From positions 1 through 11,356 of the forward strand of contig CAKKRN010000115.1 of NCBI GenBank assembly GCA_919902745.1: a stretch of 11,356 bases of DNA, read 5' to 3'. Shown here one piece after another: positions 1 to 6,597 of this stretch (position 1 is the stretch's first letter; each line of letters opens with the position of its first letter). The notes under the pieces are model-generated. The model saw only the letters and a program-made list of their open reading frames with translations, was not told the DNA's origin and did no database searches. Source of the DNA: Syntrophaceae bacterium. GTDB lineage: Bacteria; Desulfobacterota; Syntrophia; Syntrophales; UBA5619. The position numbers and the translations under genes were made by a program.

Positions 1-71
1 GTGAGGAGTGAAGAGTGAGGAGTGAGGAGTGAAGAGTGTTTTCACCTCGCACCTAACACCTTACGCCTCAC
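1..71. repeat. Degenerate heptamer array with inverted arms upstream of rplT
   Basis: Positions 1-38 are five units of the 7-bp word GTGARGA (GTGAGGA at 1, 15 and 22; GTGAAGA at 8 and 29) plus GTG. After a TTTT spacer, 43-71 is a second run in the same 7-nt register with words CACCTCG, CACCTAA, CACCTTA and CGCCTCA. The second arm is roughly the reverse complement of the first (GTGAGG against CCTCAC at 66-71), so the block could fold into an imperfect hairpin. The array may extend left of the window. It lies where an rpmI-rplT spacer would be expected. Its function is unknown; similar 7-nt arrays occur at three other places in the window. Confidence 0.8.
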
Positions 72-93
72 AATAAAGATGAGGAGATAAGCA

Positions 94-453
94 ATGCCGA
101 GGGTAAAGAGGAGCTTGACGGCTCACAAGAAGAGAAGAAAGGTTCTGAAGGCGGCCAAGGGGTTTTTGCTGTCCAGAAGCAAGCTGTTGAGAACGGCCAC
201 GGAGGCGGTCAGCCACGCGATGTCCTATGCCTACCGGGACAGACGGGTCAGAAAACGGGAGTTCCGGCGGCTTTGGATTGCAAGGATCAATGCTGCCGCA
301 AGGATGAATGAAATATCCTACAGCCGTCTGATCGACGGGATGCACAAGGCGGGCGTCGAGATCGACCGGAGGGTCCTCGCGGATCTGGCCGTTCATGAAC
401 CAAGCGGATTTTCGGAGATCGCGACCATCGCAAAGGGTGAGCGGCAGGCATGA
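94..453 (+). CDS. rplT: 50S ribosomal protein L20
   Basis: This gene encodes L20, a 23S rRNA-binding protein needed early in assembly of the large ribosomal subunit. The 119-residue product has the usual length and the family N-terminus [19 protein letters not shown], a very basic RNA-binding tail, followed by the conserved globular part ([24 protein letters not shown], here around residues 46-69 and split by no gap; [11 protein letters not shown] near 72-82). The start is set by GAGGAGAT about 8 nt upstream. The stop codon overlaps the pheS start in an ATGA arrangement, so the two are probably translationally coupled. In many bacteria infC-rpmI-rplT is autoregulated by L20; infC and rpmI would lie left of the window. 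The leader visible here is occupied by repeats, so no L20-binding structure can be recognised. Confidence 0.97.
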   Translation: MPRVKRSLTAHKKRRKVLKAAKGFLLSRSKLLRTATEAVSHAMSYAYRDRRVRKREFRRLWIARINAAARMNEISYSRLIDGMHKAGVEIDRRVLADLAVHEPSGFSEIATIAKGERQA

Positions 454-1466
454 CGGAAGCGTTGAGGGTCCTTCGGGAACAGGCGGAGGCGGAGCTCCGG
501 CAGGCCGGAACGGAAGAGGCGTTCCAGGCCATCCGCACCCGCTATCTCGGCCGGAAGGGGTTGCTGACCGGATTGCTCCGCAATATCGCCAATGTGGCGC
601 CCGCGGAAAGGCCCCAGTTCGGCAAGGAGTGCAACGAAGTCAAGGAGGAACTTTCCGCAAGGATCGATGAGCTCCTTGCGGGACTCGCATCCTCCAAAAA
701 AGATGAGCTTCTACTCCGCGAACGGATTGATGTCACGCTGCCCGGGAGGGGCGTCCGGCATGGGCGGCTCCATCCGGTCACGCAGGTGCGGGAGGAGATC
801 TGCCGCATCTTTGCCGGCCTCGGTTTCTCGGTCGTGGAAGGGCCGGAAGTCGAACTGGATTACTACAATTTTGAAGCGTTAAACATTCCCAAGGACCATC
901 CGGCGCGGGACATGCAGGACACCTTCTACGTCGAGGAGAATATCGTCCTGCGCACCCACACCTCCCCGGTCCAGGTCCGGATCATGGAAAAAACGAGGCC
1001 GCCGGTGAGAATTCTCTCGCCGGGCCGTGTCTACCGACGCGATTCGGATATTTCTCATACCCCGATGTTCCACCAGATCGAGGGTCTGCTTGTGGACCGG
1101 GGCATCACCTTCGGCGATCTCAAGGGGGTCCTGACGGTTTTCCTCAAGCAGATATTCGGAGAGGATACGGCGCTCCGCTTCCGTCCCAGCTTTTTCCCCT
1201 TCACGGAACCGAGCGCGGAGGTTGACATCCGGTGCGTCATCTGCCGTGGCCGGGGATGCAGGGTCTGCGGGCAGAGCGGCTGGCTGGAGATCCTGGGGTC
1301 GGGTATGGTGGATCCCGAGGTGTTCCGAAACGTCGGTTACGATCCGGACGAATTTACCGGTTTTGCCTTCGGGCTGGGTCTGGAACGGATTGCGATGCTC
1401 AAATTCGGGATCTCGGACATCCGTCTTTTTTTCGATAATGATATGAGATTCCTGGAACAGTTTTGA
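450..1466 (+). CDS. pheS: Phenylalanyl-tRNA synthetase alpha subunit
   Basis: PheS is the catalytic alpha subunit of the cytoplasmic alpha2beta2 enzyme that charges tRNA-Phe. The 338-residue protein has an N-terminal coiled-coil arm (about residues 1-90), which contacts tRNA, and then the class II synthetase core. Visible core signatures are [18 protein letters not shown], the [11 protein letters not shown] block, [20 protein letters not shown] (motif 2 region) and the motif 3 arginine in [13 protein letters not shown] near the C-terminus. A cysteine pair cluster CVIC...CRVC sits in the loop before [11 protein letters not shown]; similar CxxC loops occur in many bacterial PheS proteins. The ATG overlaps the rplT stop by 4 nt. 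Unlike many genomes, pheT does not follow closely: a 186-bp spacer filled with repeats separates them. Confidence 0.97.
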   Translation: MTEALRVLREQAEAELRQAGTEEAFQAIRTRYLGRKGLLTGLLRNIANVAPAERPQFGKECNEVKEELSARIDELLAGLASSKKDELLLRERIDVTLPGRGVRHGRLHPVTQVREEICRIFAGLGFSVVEGPEVELDYYNFEALNIPKDHPARDMQDTFYVEENIVLRTHTSPVQVRIMEKTRPPVRILSPGRVYRRDSDISHTPMFHQIEGLLVDRGITFGDLKGVLTVFLKQIFGEDTALRFRPSFFPFTEPSAEVDIRCVICRGRGCRVCGQSGWLEILGSGMVDPEVFRNVGYDPDEFTGFAFGLGLERIAMLKFGISDIRLFFDNDMRFLEQF

Positions 1467-1493
1467 CGATTGCGGAATCCATCTTTTATGGAT

Positions 1494-1520
1494 GGGGACA
1501 CGATGCGGCATCATGTCCCC
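1494..1520. repeat. REP-like 27-bp palindrome, copy 1
   Basis: The 13-nt arms GGGGACACGATGC and GCATCATGTCCCC flank a single central G. The arms pair except for one C/A mismatch. The GGGGACA...TGTCCCC ends and 27-bp length match the copies at 4446 and 8728. It begins 27 nt after the pheS stop and has no U-tract, so it is not an evident intrinsic terminator. It looks like a REP-type extragenic palindrome; a RAYT transposase as mobiliser is inference, since none is encoded here. Confidence 0.75.
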
Positions 1521-1556
1521 TTGGCGTCCGTGAAGCGAGCAAGAGAAGTTATGTAT

Positions 1557-1574
1557 GGTGCGTCGTGACGCACC
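1557..1574. repeat. Small perfect hairpin between the 22-bp repeats
   Basis: GGTGCGTC and GACGCACC form a perfect 8-bp GC-rich stem with a 2-nt GT loop. It lies between the two 22-bp direct repeats. No T-run follows (GCTTGTTTCTG), so a terminator role is doubtful. It may be another extragenic palindrome or an mRNA-stability element. Confidence 0.6.
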
Positions 1575-1594
1575 GCTTGTTTCTGAGAAGAAAA

Positions 1595-1622
1595 ACACTT
1601 AGCACTCAGTCCTCAGCACTTG
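1595..1622. repeat. Short heptamer array before pheT
   Basis: Four 7-nt units in register: ACACTTA (1595), GCACTCA (1602), GTCCTCA (1609) and GCACTTG (1616). The 20-nt stretch 1601-1620 is the exact reverse complement of 6620-6639 in the ptsH-ptsI spacer, about 5 kb away, so this belongs to the same repeat family in the opposite orientation. Outer AAAACA (1592-1597) and TGTTTT (1621-1626) flank it as an inverted pair. Confidence 0.75.
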
Positions 1623-1652
1623 TTTTCGTGAAGCGAGCAAGAGAAGTTCCTT

Positions 1653-4064
1653 ATGCAAGTCAGTCTGAAATGGCTTCGAGATTATGTGGATGTCGATCTT
1701 TCACCGGAAGAGCTGGCGGACCGGCTGACCATGTCCGGTCTGGAAGTGGACTCCCTGAACCGAATCGAACCCGCCTTCAGCGGGGTCCGGGTCGCCCGGA
1801 TTGTTTCCATCAAGCCCCATCCCCATGCCGAGCAATTGTCCCTCTGTGAGGTGACCACGGGAGACGCAACCTATCCCGTTGTTTGCGGTGCAAAGAACAT
1901 CCACGCCGGTGATATCGTTCCGCTGGCGCCGGTTGGAGCGATCCTTCCCGCCGGAGATCTCATCCGGAGCGCCCGGATCCGTGACGAGGTTTCCGAGGGG
2001 ATGCTCTGTTCCGAAGAGGAACTCGGAATCGGCGGCGACGCCTCGGGGATCATGCTTCTCCCGTCCGATTTTCCGCTGGGAAAAGGGCTGGCGGAGGCGC
2101 TCGATCTGCGGGACGCGGTTCTCGATATCGGCGTGACCCCGAACCGGTCCGATTGTCTCTCCATCGTCGGCGTGGCGCGCGAGGTGGCGGCCATTACGGG
2201 AAAGACGCTGCGTTATCCCGTTGCCGTCGTCATGGAAAATGACGAGGATATCCGCCGGATCACATCGGTTTCCATCGAGGATCCCGATCTCTGTCCGCGT
2301 TACACGGCCCGGATCATTAAAAATGTCCGGATCGGACCGTCGCCCTTATGGATAAGGCGGAGGCTGGAGGCGGTCGGTCTCCGCTCGATCAACAATATCG
2401 TGGATGTGACCAACTTCGTGATGATGGAGCTGGGGCAGCCCCTGCATGCCTTCGATTTCCGCTTCCTTGCCGAAGGAAGGATCGTGGTCCGGCGTTCCCG
2501 TGCGTGCGAGACGTTCGTTTCACTGGACGGAAAGGAGCACACCCTGGGGGCCGACACGCTGATGATCTGTGACGGCGTCAAACCGGTGGCCATCGGCGGG
2601 GTCATGGGCGGGCTCAATTCCGAGGTCAAGGAAGAGACGGGGACGATCCTGCTTGAGAGCGCCTATTTCAACCCCGCTTCCATCCGTCGGACCGCGCGCG
2701 CGCTGGCGATGGGAACCGACGCCGCCTTCCGTTTCGAGAGGGGGATTGATCCGGAAGGGGTTGTCCGGGCGCTTGACCGTGCGGCAGGGCTCATGGCGGA
2801 GCTTTCCGGAGGAACGGTTTGCCGGGGAATGATCGATCAATACCCGGGAACCGTCGCGACGGTTAGAGACATTCCGCTGCGCGTGAAGCGTGTGCGGGAT
2901 ATCCTCGGGACGGCGGTTCCGGAAGAAGAGATCGTCCGCATCCTGAAAAGCCTGGAGATGGAGATCGACCAGCGCGGCAATGGGGTCATCCATGTTACAC
3001 CTCCAACCTGCCGTGTGGATATCACCCGGGAGATCGACCTCATTGAAGAGGTTGTTCGGCTGCACGGTTATGACCGGGTTCCGACGACCCTTCCCGCCGT
3101 TTCGGTGATCGCTGTCGGAAGGATCGACGAACAGAGGAAGACGGAGGCGTGGCTCCGGGAGATCATGACCGGCGCCGGTTATACGGAGGTGATCAACTAC
3201 AGTTTTATTCCGTCCGTTGCCGTCGACCAGCTCGGCTTGGATGCAGCCGACGAGCGGCGCCGTCATGTCCGGATCAGAAATCCTTTGACGGAAGAACAGG
3301 CGGTGATGCGGACCACCATGGTCTACAGCCTTCTGCGCAATGCCGCGAGGAACGCCGATGTCGGCCGTTTTGACCTGAAGATCTTCGAGACGGGCCGAAC
3401 CTTCATCGGGATGGGAGCAGGGAAGCAGCCGCGGGAACAGAACCGTGCAGCCTTTCTGACCACAGGCCGGCGCTATGAAGAGCGGTGGCATTTTTCGGAT
3501 CTGCAGGCGGACTTCTATGATCTTCAAGGGTGCGTCGAGAATATCCTGGATCTGCTGCGGATACCCGCCCCCTCATTCCGGGCAGGCGTTCATGAGCCTT
3601 TCCTCCATCCGGGAAAATCCTGTGGTGTTTTCAGCGGGGAGGAGCAGGTTGGATTTCTGGGCGAGGTGCATCCGGATATTCTCTCCCGTATGTCGTTGAC
3701 GGGACCCGTCGTGGTGTGCGAGATCGATCTCGATCTGCTGACCGCAAAATATTCCACGAAGACGACCTTCCGCGCCATCCCAAGGTTCCCGTCGAGTTCG
3801 CGGGATGTGGCCTTTCTGATCCGCCTGGGGGTGGAGGCCGGAGAACTGCTCCGGACAGCGACGGATTCCGCTGAAGAATTACTTGAAAAAGTTCAAATTT
3901 TTGATGTATACGAAGGTAAAAATATCCCTGTGGGGACGAGGAGCTTGGGATTGCGGTTTTCATATCGCAGTACGGACCGGACCTTGACGGATGACGAGGT
4001 GAATGAGGTCCATGCACGGATTGTGAAGAAGATTGTTCATGCGTCGGGGGCGTCAATCAGATAG
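1653..4064 (+). CDS. pheT: Phenylalanyl-tRNA synthetase beta subunit
   Basis: PheT is the large beta subunit of PheRS; it binds tRNA-Phe and edits mischarged Tyr-tRNA while PheS performs the activation. At 803 residues it matches the bacterial full-length form. Domain order is typical: N-terminal MQVSLKWLRDYVDVDL, an EMAP-like tRNA-binding domain (about 40-150), the B3/B4 editing module (about 200-380; NNIVDVTNFVMMELGQPLHAFDF), the B5 domain (about 400-475; ending PPTCRVDITREIDLIEEVVR with the HGYDRVPTTLP link), the catalytic-like core (NPLTEEQAVMRTTMV, LKIFETGRTF) and a C-terminal ferredoxin-like anticodon-binding domain (about 710-803; FPSSSRDVAFL, FSYRSTDRTLTDDEVNEVH). AAGAGAAG within the second 22-bp direct repeat serves as Shine-Dalgarno sequence a few bases upstream. 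ihfA follows after 31 nt. Confidence 0.97.
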   Translation: MQVSLKWLRDYVDVDLSPEELADRLTMSGLEVDSLNRIEPAFSGVRVARIVSIKPHPHAEQLSLCEVTTGDATYPVVCGAKNIHAGDIVPLAPVGAILPAGDLIRSARIRDEVSEGMLCSEEELGIGGDASGIMLLPSDFPLGKGLAEALDLRDAVLDIGVTPNRSDCLSIVGVAREVAAITGKTLRYPVAVVMENDEDIRRITSVSIEDPDLCPRYTARIIKNVRIGPSPLWIRRRLEAVGLRSINNIVDVTNFVMMELGQPLHAFDFRFLAEGRIVVRRSRACETFVSLDGKEHTLGADTLMICDGVKPVAIGGVMGGLNSEVKEETGTILLESAYFNPASIRRTARALAMGTDAAFRFERGIDPEGVVRALDRAAGLMAELSGGTVCRGMIDQYPGTVATVRDIPLRVKRVRDILGTAVPEEEIVRILKSLEMEIDQRGNGVIHVTPPTCRVDITREIDLIEEVVRLHGYDRVPTTLPAVSVIAVGRIDEQRKTEAWLREIMTGAGYTEVINYSFIPSVAVDQLGLDAADERRRHVRIRNPLTEEQAVMRTTMVYSLLRNAARNADVGRFDLKIFETGRTFIGMGAGKQPREQNRAAFLTTGRRYEERWHFSDLQADFYDLQGCVENILDLLRIPAPSFRAGVHEPFLHPGKSCGVFSGEEQVGFLGEVHPDILSRMSLTGPVVVCEIDLDLLTAKYSTKTTFRAIPRFPSSSRDVAFLIRLGVEAGELLRTATDSAEELLEKVQIFDVYEGKNIPVGTRSLGLRFSYRSTDRTLTDDEVNEVHARIVKKIVHASGASIR

Positions 4065-4095
4065 GAACGGATCAATCCATCGGAGGAGGCAGGAA

Positions 4096-4371
4096 ATGAC
4101 AAAGATCGACATTATTCAGGATGTGTACGAAAAGCTGGGATTTTCGAAGAAGGATTCGGCAAGGATTGTTGAGTCCGTATTCGATATCATCAAGGACAAC
4201 CTGACAACGGGTGAGAAGATCAAGATTTCCGGTTTTGGAAATTTTGTCGTCAAGGAGAAGAAAGCCCGGCGGGGGAGAAACCCCCAGACCGGAGACGAGA
4301 TCGCCATCTCGGCGCGAAGGGTGCTGACCTTCAAGTCCAGCCAGGTCCTTCGGAAGGCGCTGAACGATTAA
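4096..4371 (+). CDS. ihfA: Integration host factor alpha subunit
   Basis: This gene encodes the alpha subunit of IHF, a sequence-specific DNA-bending nucleoid protein acting in recombination, replication and sigma-54 promoter looping, normally as an IhfA-IhfB heterodimer. The 91-residue protein belongs to the HU/IHF family: helical N-terminus MTKIDIIQDVYEKLGFSKKD, the KISGFGNF turn near residue 45, and the DNA-binding beta arm with RRGRNPQTGDEIAISARRVLTFK (about 56-78). The arm carries the Arg-Asn-Pro intercalating tip. The location after pheT and the ARRV(L/V)TF sequence favour IhfA over HU. An in-frame upstream ATG at 4033 overlaps pheT, but the start at 4096 matches family length and is preceded by GGAGGAGGCAGG. 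The pheST-ihfA linkage is conserved from E. coli to deltaproteobacteria. Confidence 0.94.
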   Translation: MTKIDIIQDVYEKLGFSKKDSARIVESVFDIIKDNLTTGEKIKISGFGNFVVKEKKARRGRNPQTGDEIAISARRVLTFKSSQVLRKALND

Positions 4372-4379
4372 TCCGAAGC

Positions 4380-4405
4380 GGTCCGCATTCTTAAGGCGGC
4401 GGACC
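4380..4405 (+). terminator. Weak hairpin after ihfA
   Basis: GGTCCGC (4380-4386) can pair with GCGGACC (4399-4405), a 7-bp stem with a 12-nt loop beginning 8 nt after the ihfA stop. There is no T-run downstream. It could slow polymerase or protect the upstream mRNA 3' end, but it is not a canonical intrinsic terminator. A second weak stem (CCGGG/CCCGG, about 4411-4427) follows. Confidence 0.25.
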
Positions 4406-4445
4406 CAATGCCGGGGACGGAACCCGGGACAGCACTTATGATACT

Positions 4446-4472
4446 GGGGACACCTTGCGGCAAGGTGTCCCC
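4446..4472. repeat. REP-like 27-bp palindrome, copy 2
   Basis: This is a perfect palindrome: arm GGGGACACCTTGC, central G, arm GCAAGGTGTCCCC. It is identical to the copy at 8728-8754 read on the other strand; the two differ only at the centre base. It ends 8 nt before the merR-type gene start at 4481, where a ribosome-binding site would be expected. Preceding sequence contains related GGGGACGG and GGGACAG motifs (4413-4432), suggesting remnants of a larger element. REP/RAYT affiliation is inferred from shape and ends. Confidence 0.8.
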
Positions 4473-4480
4473 GTCATTGG

Positions 4481-4822
4481 ATGATGGATAAGTCAATTCC
4501 CGATAAGTCCTATTTCCGCATCGGCGAGGTCAGCAGATTATTGGGCGTGCAACCCTATGTAATCCGCTACTGGGAGTCCGAATTCAAAACGGTCCGGCCG
4601 ATCCGAACCCGTTCCGATCAGAGACTCTACCGACACCGGGATGTCGAGGAGTTGCTGACGATCCGGAAACTCCTCTATGAGGAGAATTTCACCATCAACG
4701 GGGCCAGAAAACAGCTCCAGCGGATGCGGGGTGAGGAGGCGGTCACGGGACGGGATCCGCGTGAAGGGCTTCTGGATGAAATCGAGAAGGGGTTGCGCCG
4801 GATCAGGGAAATCGTAAGTTAG
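4481..4822 (+). CDS. Short MerR-family transcriptional regulator
   Basis: The 113-residue protein carries an N-terminal MerR-type winged helix-turn-helix (about residues 10-80): [26 protein letters not shown], then [36 protein letters not shown]. The remaining 30 residues are too short for a ligand-binding domain and contain no cysteines, so it is not a metal or redox sensor of the classical MerR/SoxR sort; a dimerisation helix is more likely. Such short MerR proteins often follow pheT-ihfA in deltaproteobacteria; the regulated genes are not known to me. The start at 4481 (a second ATG is at 4484) has no good Shine-Dalgarno sequence, because the 27-bp palindrome ends 8 nt upstream. Translation may therefore be weak or depend on the hairpin. 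Confidence 0.88.
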   Translation: MMDKSIPDKSYFRIGEVSRLLGVQPYVIRYWESEFKTVRPIRTRSDQRLYRHRDVEELLTIRKLLYEENFTINGARKQLQRMRGEEAVTGRDPREGLLDEIEKGLRRIREIVS

Positions 4823-4845
4823 ATTTATGCCCGCGGGGTCAATAC

Positions 4846-4885
4846 AAAAGGCCGACGGAAACCCTCCGGTTCCGATCGGCCTTTT
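4846..4885. terminator. Bidirectional Rho-independent terminator
   Basis: AAAAGGCCGA followed by CGGAA pairs with TTCCG, a one-base bulge, then TCGGCCTTTT, giving a roughly 15-bp stem around a 9-nt loop (ACCCTCCGG). The plus strand ends in TTTT and the minus strand in TTTTGTATT. It lies between the merR stop (4822) and the end of the convergent PxxKW gene (4916), so it can stop transcription from both sides. Confidence 0.88.
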
Positions 4886-4915
4886 CATGGTGAGCCCAAG
4901 CAGCGCATCCCGCCG

Positions 4916-5197
4916 CTATTTCTTGTTTGCCCGCTTGGACGCCTTCAGCGGGTTGACCTTCTGCGTCGTTTCCTTGACATCCAGCTTCAAATGGGTGGCC
5001 GTCGGGCATTTGCCGGTCCGCCACTTTCCGGCCGGGTCCGGATAAACACGGCAGTACTTTCCCGTCGGACATTCGATGACTTTGCCGCATCCCTCGCACT
5101 TGTCGATGATGGCATTGCAGCTGCCTCCATTGAACCCGCAGCCTTTCTTCGTCATGAAGCCGCACTCGATGCCGTTTTTAATCGTCTGACAAATCAT
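4916..5197 (-). CDS. PxxKW family cysteine-rich protein
   Basis: The 93-residue product begins MICQTIKNGIECGFMTKKGC and contains nine cysteines (3, 12, 20, 27, 34, 37, 43, 49, 64). Residues 55-59 are PAGKW, the motif naming the PxxKW cysteine-rich family, and a Lys-rich tail follows. Cysteine spacing (including CEGC at 34-37) suggests bound metal or an Fe-S/Zn site, but no function is established for the family, which I know mainly from sulfate-reducing and related deltaproteobacteria. No signal peptide is visible, so it should be cytoplasmic. The start at 5197 is chosen because AGGAGAG lies just upstream; an in-frame ATG at 5293 would add 32 residues without a ribosome-binding site and runs through a terminator-like hairpin. 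The gene is single, with its own promoter candidate and a shared terminator. Confidence 0.85.
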   Translation of the reverse strand: MICQTIKNGIECGFMTKKGCGFNGGSCNAIIDKCEGCGKVIECPTGKYCRVYPDPAGKWRTGKCPTATHLKLDVKETTQKVNPLKASKRANKK

Positions 5198-5254
5198 GGT
5201 TCTCTCCTCTTTCCTCTTTAGTGTTCTCTCTTCCGTGGTCGACTTGTTGAATTC

Positions 5255-5304
5255 AAAAAACCGACCCGCTTCCAAAACCATCTCCATGGCCAAGTCAGGT
5301 CGGT
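5255..5304 (-). terminator. Terminator-like hairpin inside the PxxKW gene leader (possible attenuator)
   Basis: Read on the minus strand, ACCGACC (5304-5298) pairs with GGTCGGT (5266-5260), immediately followed by a run of T's (5260-5255). The loop is 31 nt, long for an intrinsic terminator. It lies between the promoter candidate and the ribosome-binding site of the PxxKW gene, so it could end transcription prematurely. GACTTG in the loop is complementary to CAAGTC downstream of the T-run, offering an alternative fold. I do not recognise a known riboswitch class. Confidence 0.45.
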
Positions 5305-5329
5305 CATTCCCTTTCCTTAAAGGCGTGCC

Positions 5330-5358
5330 TTGCTATCAGAATATGAAATGGATGTCAA
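5330..5358 (-). promoter_or_regulatory. Sigma-70-type promoter candidate for the PxxKW gene
   Basis: On the minus strand a perfect TTGACA (5358-5353) is followed after 17 bp by TAGCAA (5335-5330), a poor but acceptable -10 hexamer. The transcript would start near 5323 and carry a leader of about 125 nt before the ATG at 5197. Confidence 0.5.
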
Positions 5359-5430
5359 GAGAAAAATCCAGAAAAATCCAAAATCCTATCTCGCCGAAAT
5401 CGCGTAAAAAAATGGCTGCACCTTGGGTGG

Positions 5431-5466
5431 TGAATAGATTGACTTTCGCGGGCTATTCATGATAGG
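5431..5466 (+). promoter_or_regulatory. Possible promoter/operator before the PTS genes
   Basis: TGAATAG (5431-5437) and CTATTCA (5453-5459) form a perfect 7-bp inverted repeat around a 15-nt centre that contains TTGACT, a possible -35 hexamer. The sequence 17 bp further on (ATAGGC) is a weak -10. The overlap of an inverted repeat with a -35 would suit an operator, but the evidence is thin. Confidence 0.25.
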
Positions 5467-5597
5467 CAACGCCTTCAACGGGTGGCGGAAGCTGCCATCA
5501 AGCCTCGGCATGGACTTGAGGGCGGAGGGTTCAACCGCAGTTGATCAAGGCTGCTGCGCCTCCGGTCGGCGAAAACAGATCCGGCAGGGCGGTTCTG

Positions 5598-6326
5598 ATG
5601 AAAAGATCGACGCTGTTCAGCATTTTTATGCGCTCACTGACCATTCAGGTTTCCTTCAACTTCCGGAGGATGCAGAACCTGGGTTTTGCCTTTGCGATGT
5701 TCCCGCTGATCGCGGAACAGCGGAAGGACCGGAGCGAGATGGGGGTTTTTCTTGCGAGACACTTGCAGATGTTCAACACCCATCCCTACCTCGTCTCTTC
5801 GGTCATCGGTTCCGTGGTCCGGATCGAGGAAGAGGCGTGTATACCGGAGTCGGCGGAGGATCTGAAAAAGGCGCTCATGGGTCCTTACGCGGCGATCGGC
5901 GATTCCTTTTTCTGGGGGGCGCTCCGGTCATTTTCTGCCGTCGGGGCCGTGATCCTGGCTCTCGCGGGGACTCTTCTGGCGCCGCTCGCCTTTCTGCTGC
6001 TCTACACCCCCGCTCATCTCTGGGTTCGCGTGAAGGGGTTTCTCGAAGGCTACCGGTGCGGCCGAAACGGGATTGATTTTATCCGGGCGTTGGATCTTCC
6101 GAAAGAGTCCGTTAAATTCTGTTATCTTTCGCTTATCCTGATCGGTTCCCTGGCGGCCGTGGCCGTTGACACCGCCTGCCGTTCCTGGAACTTTCCACCC
6201 GGAATGCCGGGCGGGGCGGTTGGATCTGTTTTACTCCTTCTTGTTATTGCAGGGGTTCGCCTCGGGATCTCTTCGGTGAAGATCCTTTACGGAATGAGCC
6301 TCTTGTGCATGGCGCTCTCGATCTGA
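5598..6326 (+). CDS. PTS mannose/fructose/sorbose-family IID component
   Basis: EIID is an inner-membrane subunit that, with EIIC, forms the sugar channel of mannose-family phosphotransferase systems. The 242-residue protein shows the family hallmarks: FNFRRMQNLGFAFAMFPLI near residues 20-38, FNTHPYLVSSVIGSVVRIEEE around 58-78, and LMGPYAAIGDSFFWGALR around 90-107. Hydrophobic segments follow near residues 110-140, 172-192 and 205-240. It is shorter than E. coli ManZ (283), mainly toward the C-terminus. I chose ATG 5598 (AGGG 8 nt upstream); a TTG at 5541 would add 19 residues that do not look like the family. It is separated from ptsH by 1 nt, so the two are co-transcribed. No IIA, IIB or IIC gene is in the window; what substrate it handles cannot be told. 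Confidence 0.88.
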   Translation: MKRSTLFSIFMRSLTIQVSFNFRRMQNLGFAFAMFPLIAEQRKDRSEMGVFLARHLQMFNTHPYLVSSVIGSVVRIEEEACIPESAEDLKKALMGPYAAIGDSFFWGALRSFSAVGAVILALAGTLLAPLAFLLLYTPAHLWVRVKGFLEGYRCGRNGIDFIRALDLPKESVKFCYLSLILIGSLAAVAVDTACRSWNFPPGMPGGAVGSVLLLLVIAGVRLGISSVKILYGMSLLCMALSI

Positions 6327-6327
6327 T

Positions 6328-6597
6328 ATGGTGGAAATAAGAACGTTTGAAATTACGAACAAGCTGGGAATTCACGCCCGGGTGGCCGCCAAGCTGGTGG
6401 AAACGGCCAATCGCTTTCAGGCGGAGACCTTTCTGGAAAAAGACGGCGTCGAGGTCAACGGACGAAGCATTCTGGGGATTCTCACGCTCTACTGCCCCCA
6501 GGGAAGTCGGTTGACCGTCCGTGTTGTGGGAGTCGACTCGGGGGAGGCGATCGCGGCCTTCGCCGGCCTGATCGAGGCGAAATTCGGAGAGACGTAA
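6328..6597 (+). CDS. ptsH: Phosphocarrier protein HPr
   Basis: HPr carries a phosphoryl group from Enzyme I to EIIA domains. The 89-residue protein has the active-site signature NKLGIHARVAAKLVE with His16 (equivalent to E. coli His15) and the second signature GRSILGILTL with Ser47, the position phosphorylated by HPr kinase/phosphorylase in Gram-positives and many proteobacteria. Both phosphorylation sites are thus intact, so the protein could serve transport and regulation. It begins 1 nt after the IID stop, suggesting translational coupling. Downstream ptsI is separated by 162 bp of repeats instead of the usual short gap. Confidence 0.95.
   Translation: MVEIRTFEITNKLGIHARVAAKLVETANRFQAETFLEKDGVEVNGRSILGILTLYCPQGSRLTVRVVGVDSGEAIAAFAGLIEAKFGET

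Larger units (their letters stand above)
1529..1648 (+). repeat. Pair of 22-bp direct repeats in the pheS-pheT spacer
   Basis: The same 22-nt sequence, beginning CGTGAAGCGAGC and ending AGAGAAGTT, occurs at 1529-1550 and 1627-1648, 98 nt apart. The downstream copy supplies the purine-rich AAGAGAAG used as the pheT ribosome-binding site. The upstream copy is likewise followed directly by ATG (1551), which opens only a five-codon frame. The arrangement suggests either a tandem duplication of the pheT leader or insertion of the intervening 76 bp with duplication of its flank. Both copies are perfect, so the event may be recent. Confidence 0.85.
5198..5597. other. Divergent intergenic region between the PxxKW gene and the IID gene
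   Basis: These 400 bp carry no convincing gene on either strand. The left part is the leader of the minus-strand PxxKW gene, with its promoter candidate and terminator-like stem. The middle (about 5360-5430) is A-rich. The right part should drive the plus-strand PTS genes and contains a 7-bp inverted repeat (5431-5459). From 5460 to 5597 I see no further structure. Confidence 0.7.

Noticed and set aside
879..1598. 239-codon minus-strand frame over pheS and the pheS-pheT spacer
   Set aside because: It runs antisense through conserved pheS and into repeat DNA; no protein family features.
2520..3527. 335-codon minus-strand frame opposite pheT
   Set aside because: Antisense to a conserved gene, no recognisable motif and no ribosome-binding site; a shadow frame.
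4033..4095. Upstream in-frame start for ihfA
   Set aside because: It overlaps pheT, adds 21 unrelated residues, and the start at 4096 has a strong ribosome-binding site and family-typical N-terminus.
4380..4440. tRNA gene after ihfA
   Set aside because: The short stems there do not form a cloverleaf and no T-loop consensus (GGTTCRA) is present; I saw no tRNA anywhere in the window.
5198..5293. N-terminal extension of the PxxKW protein to ATG 5293
   Set aside because: No ribosome-binding site precedes it and the segment overlaps a terminator-like stem, whereas ATG 5197 has AGGAGAG just upstream and begins the cysteine-rich sequence.
5459..6076. 205-codon plus frame overlapping the IID gene
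   Set aside because: Out of frame with the recognisable EIID motifs and rich in Arg/Gly/Ser as expected for a shadow frame.
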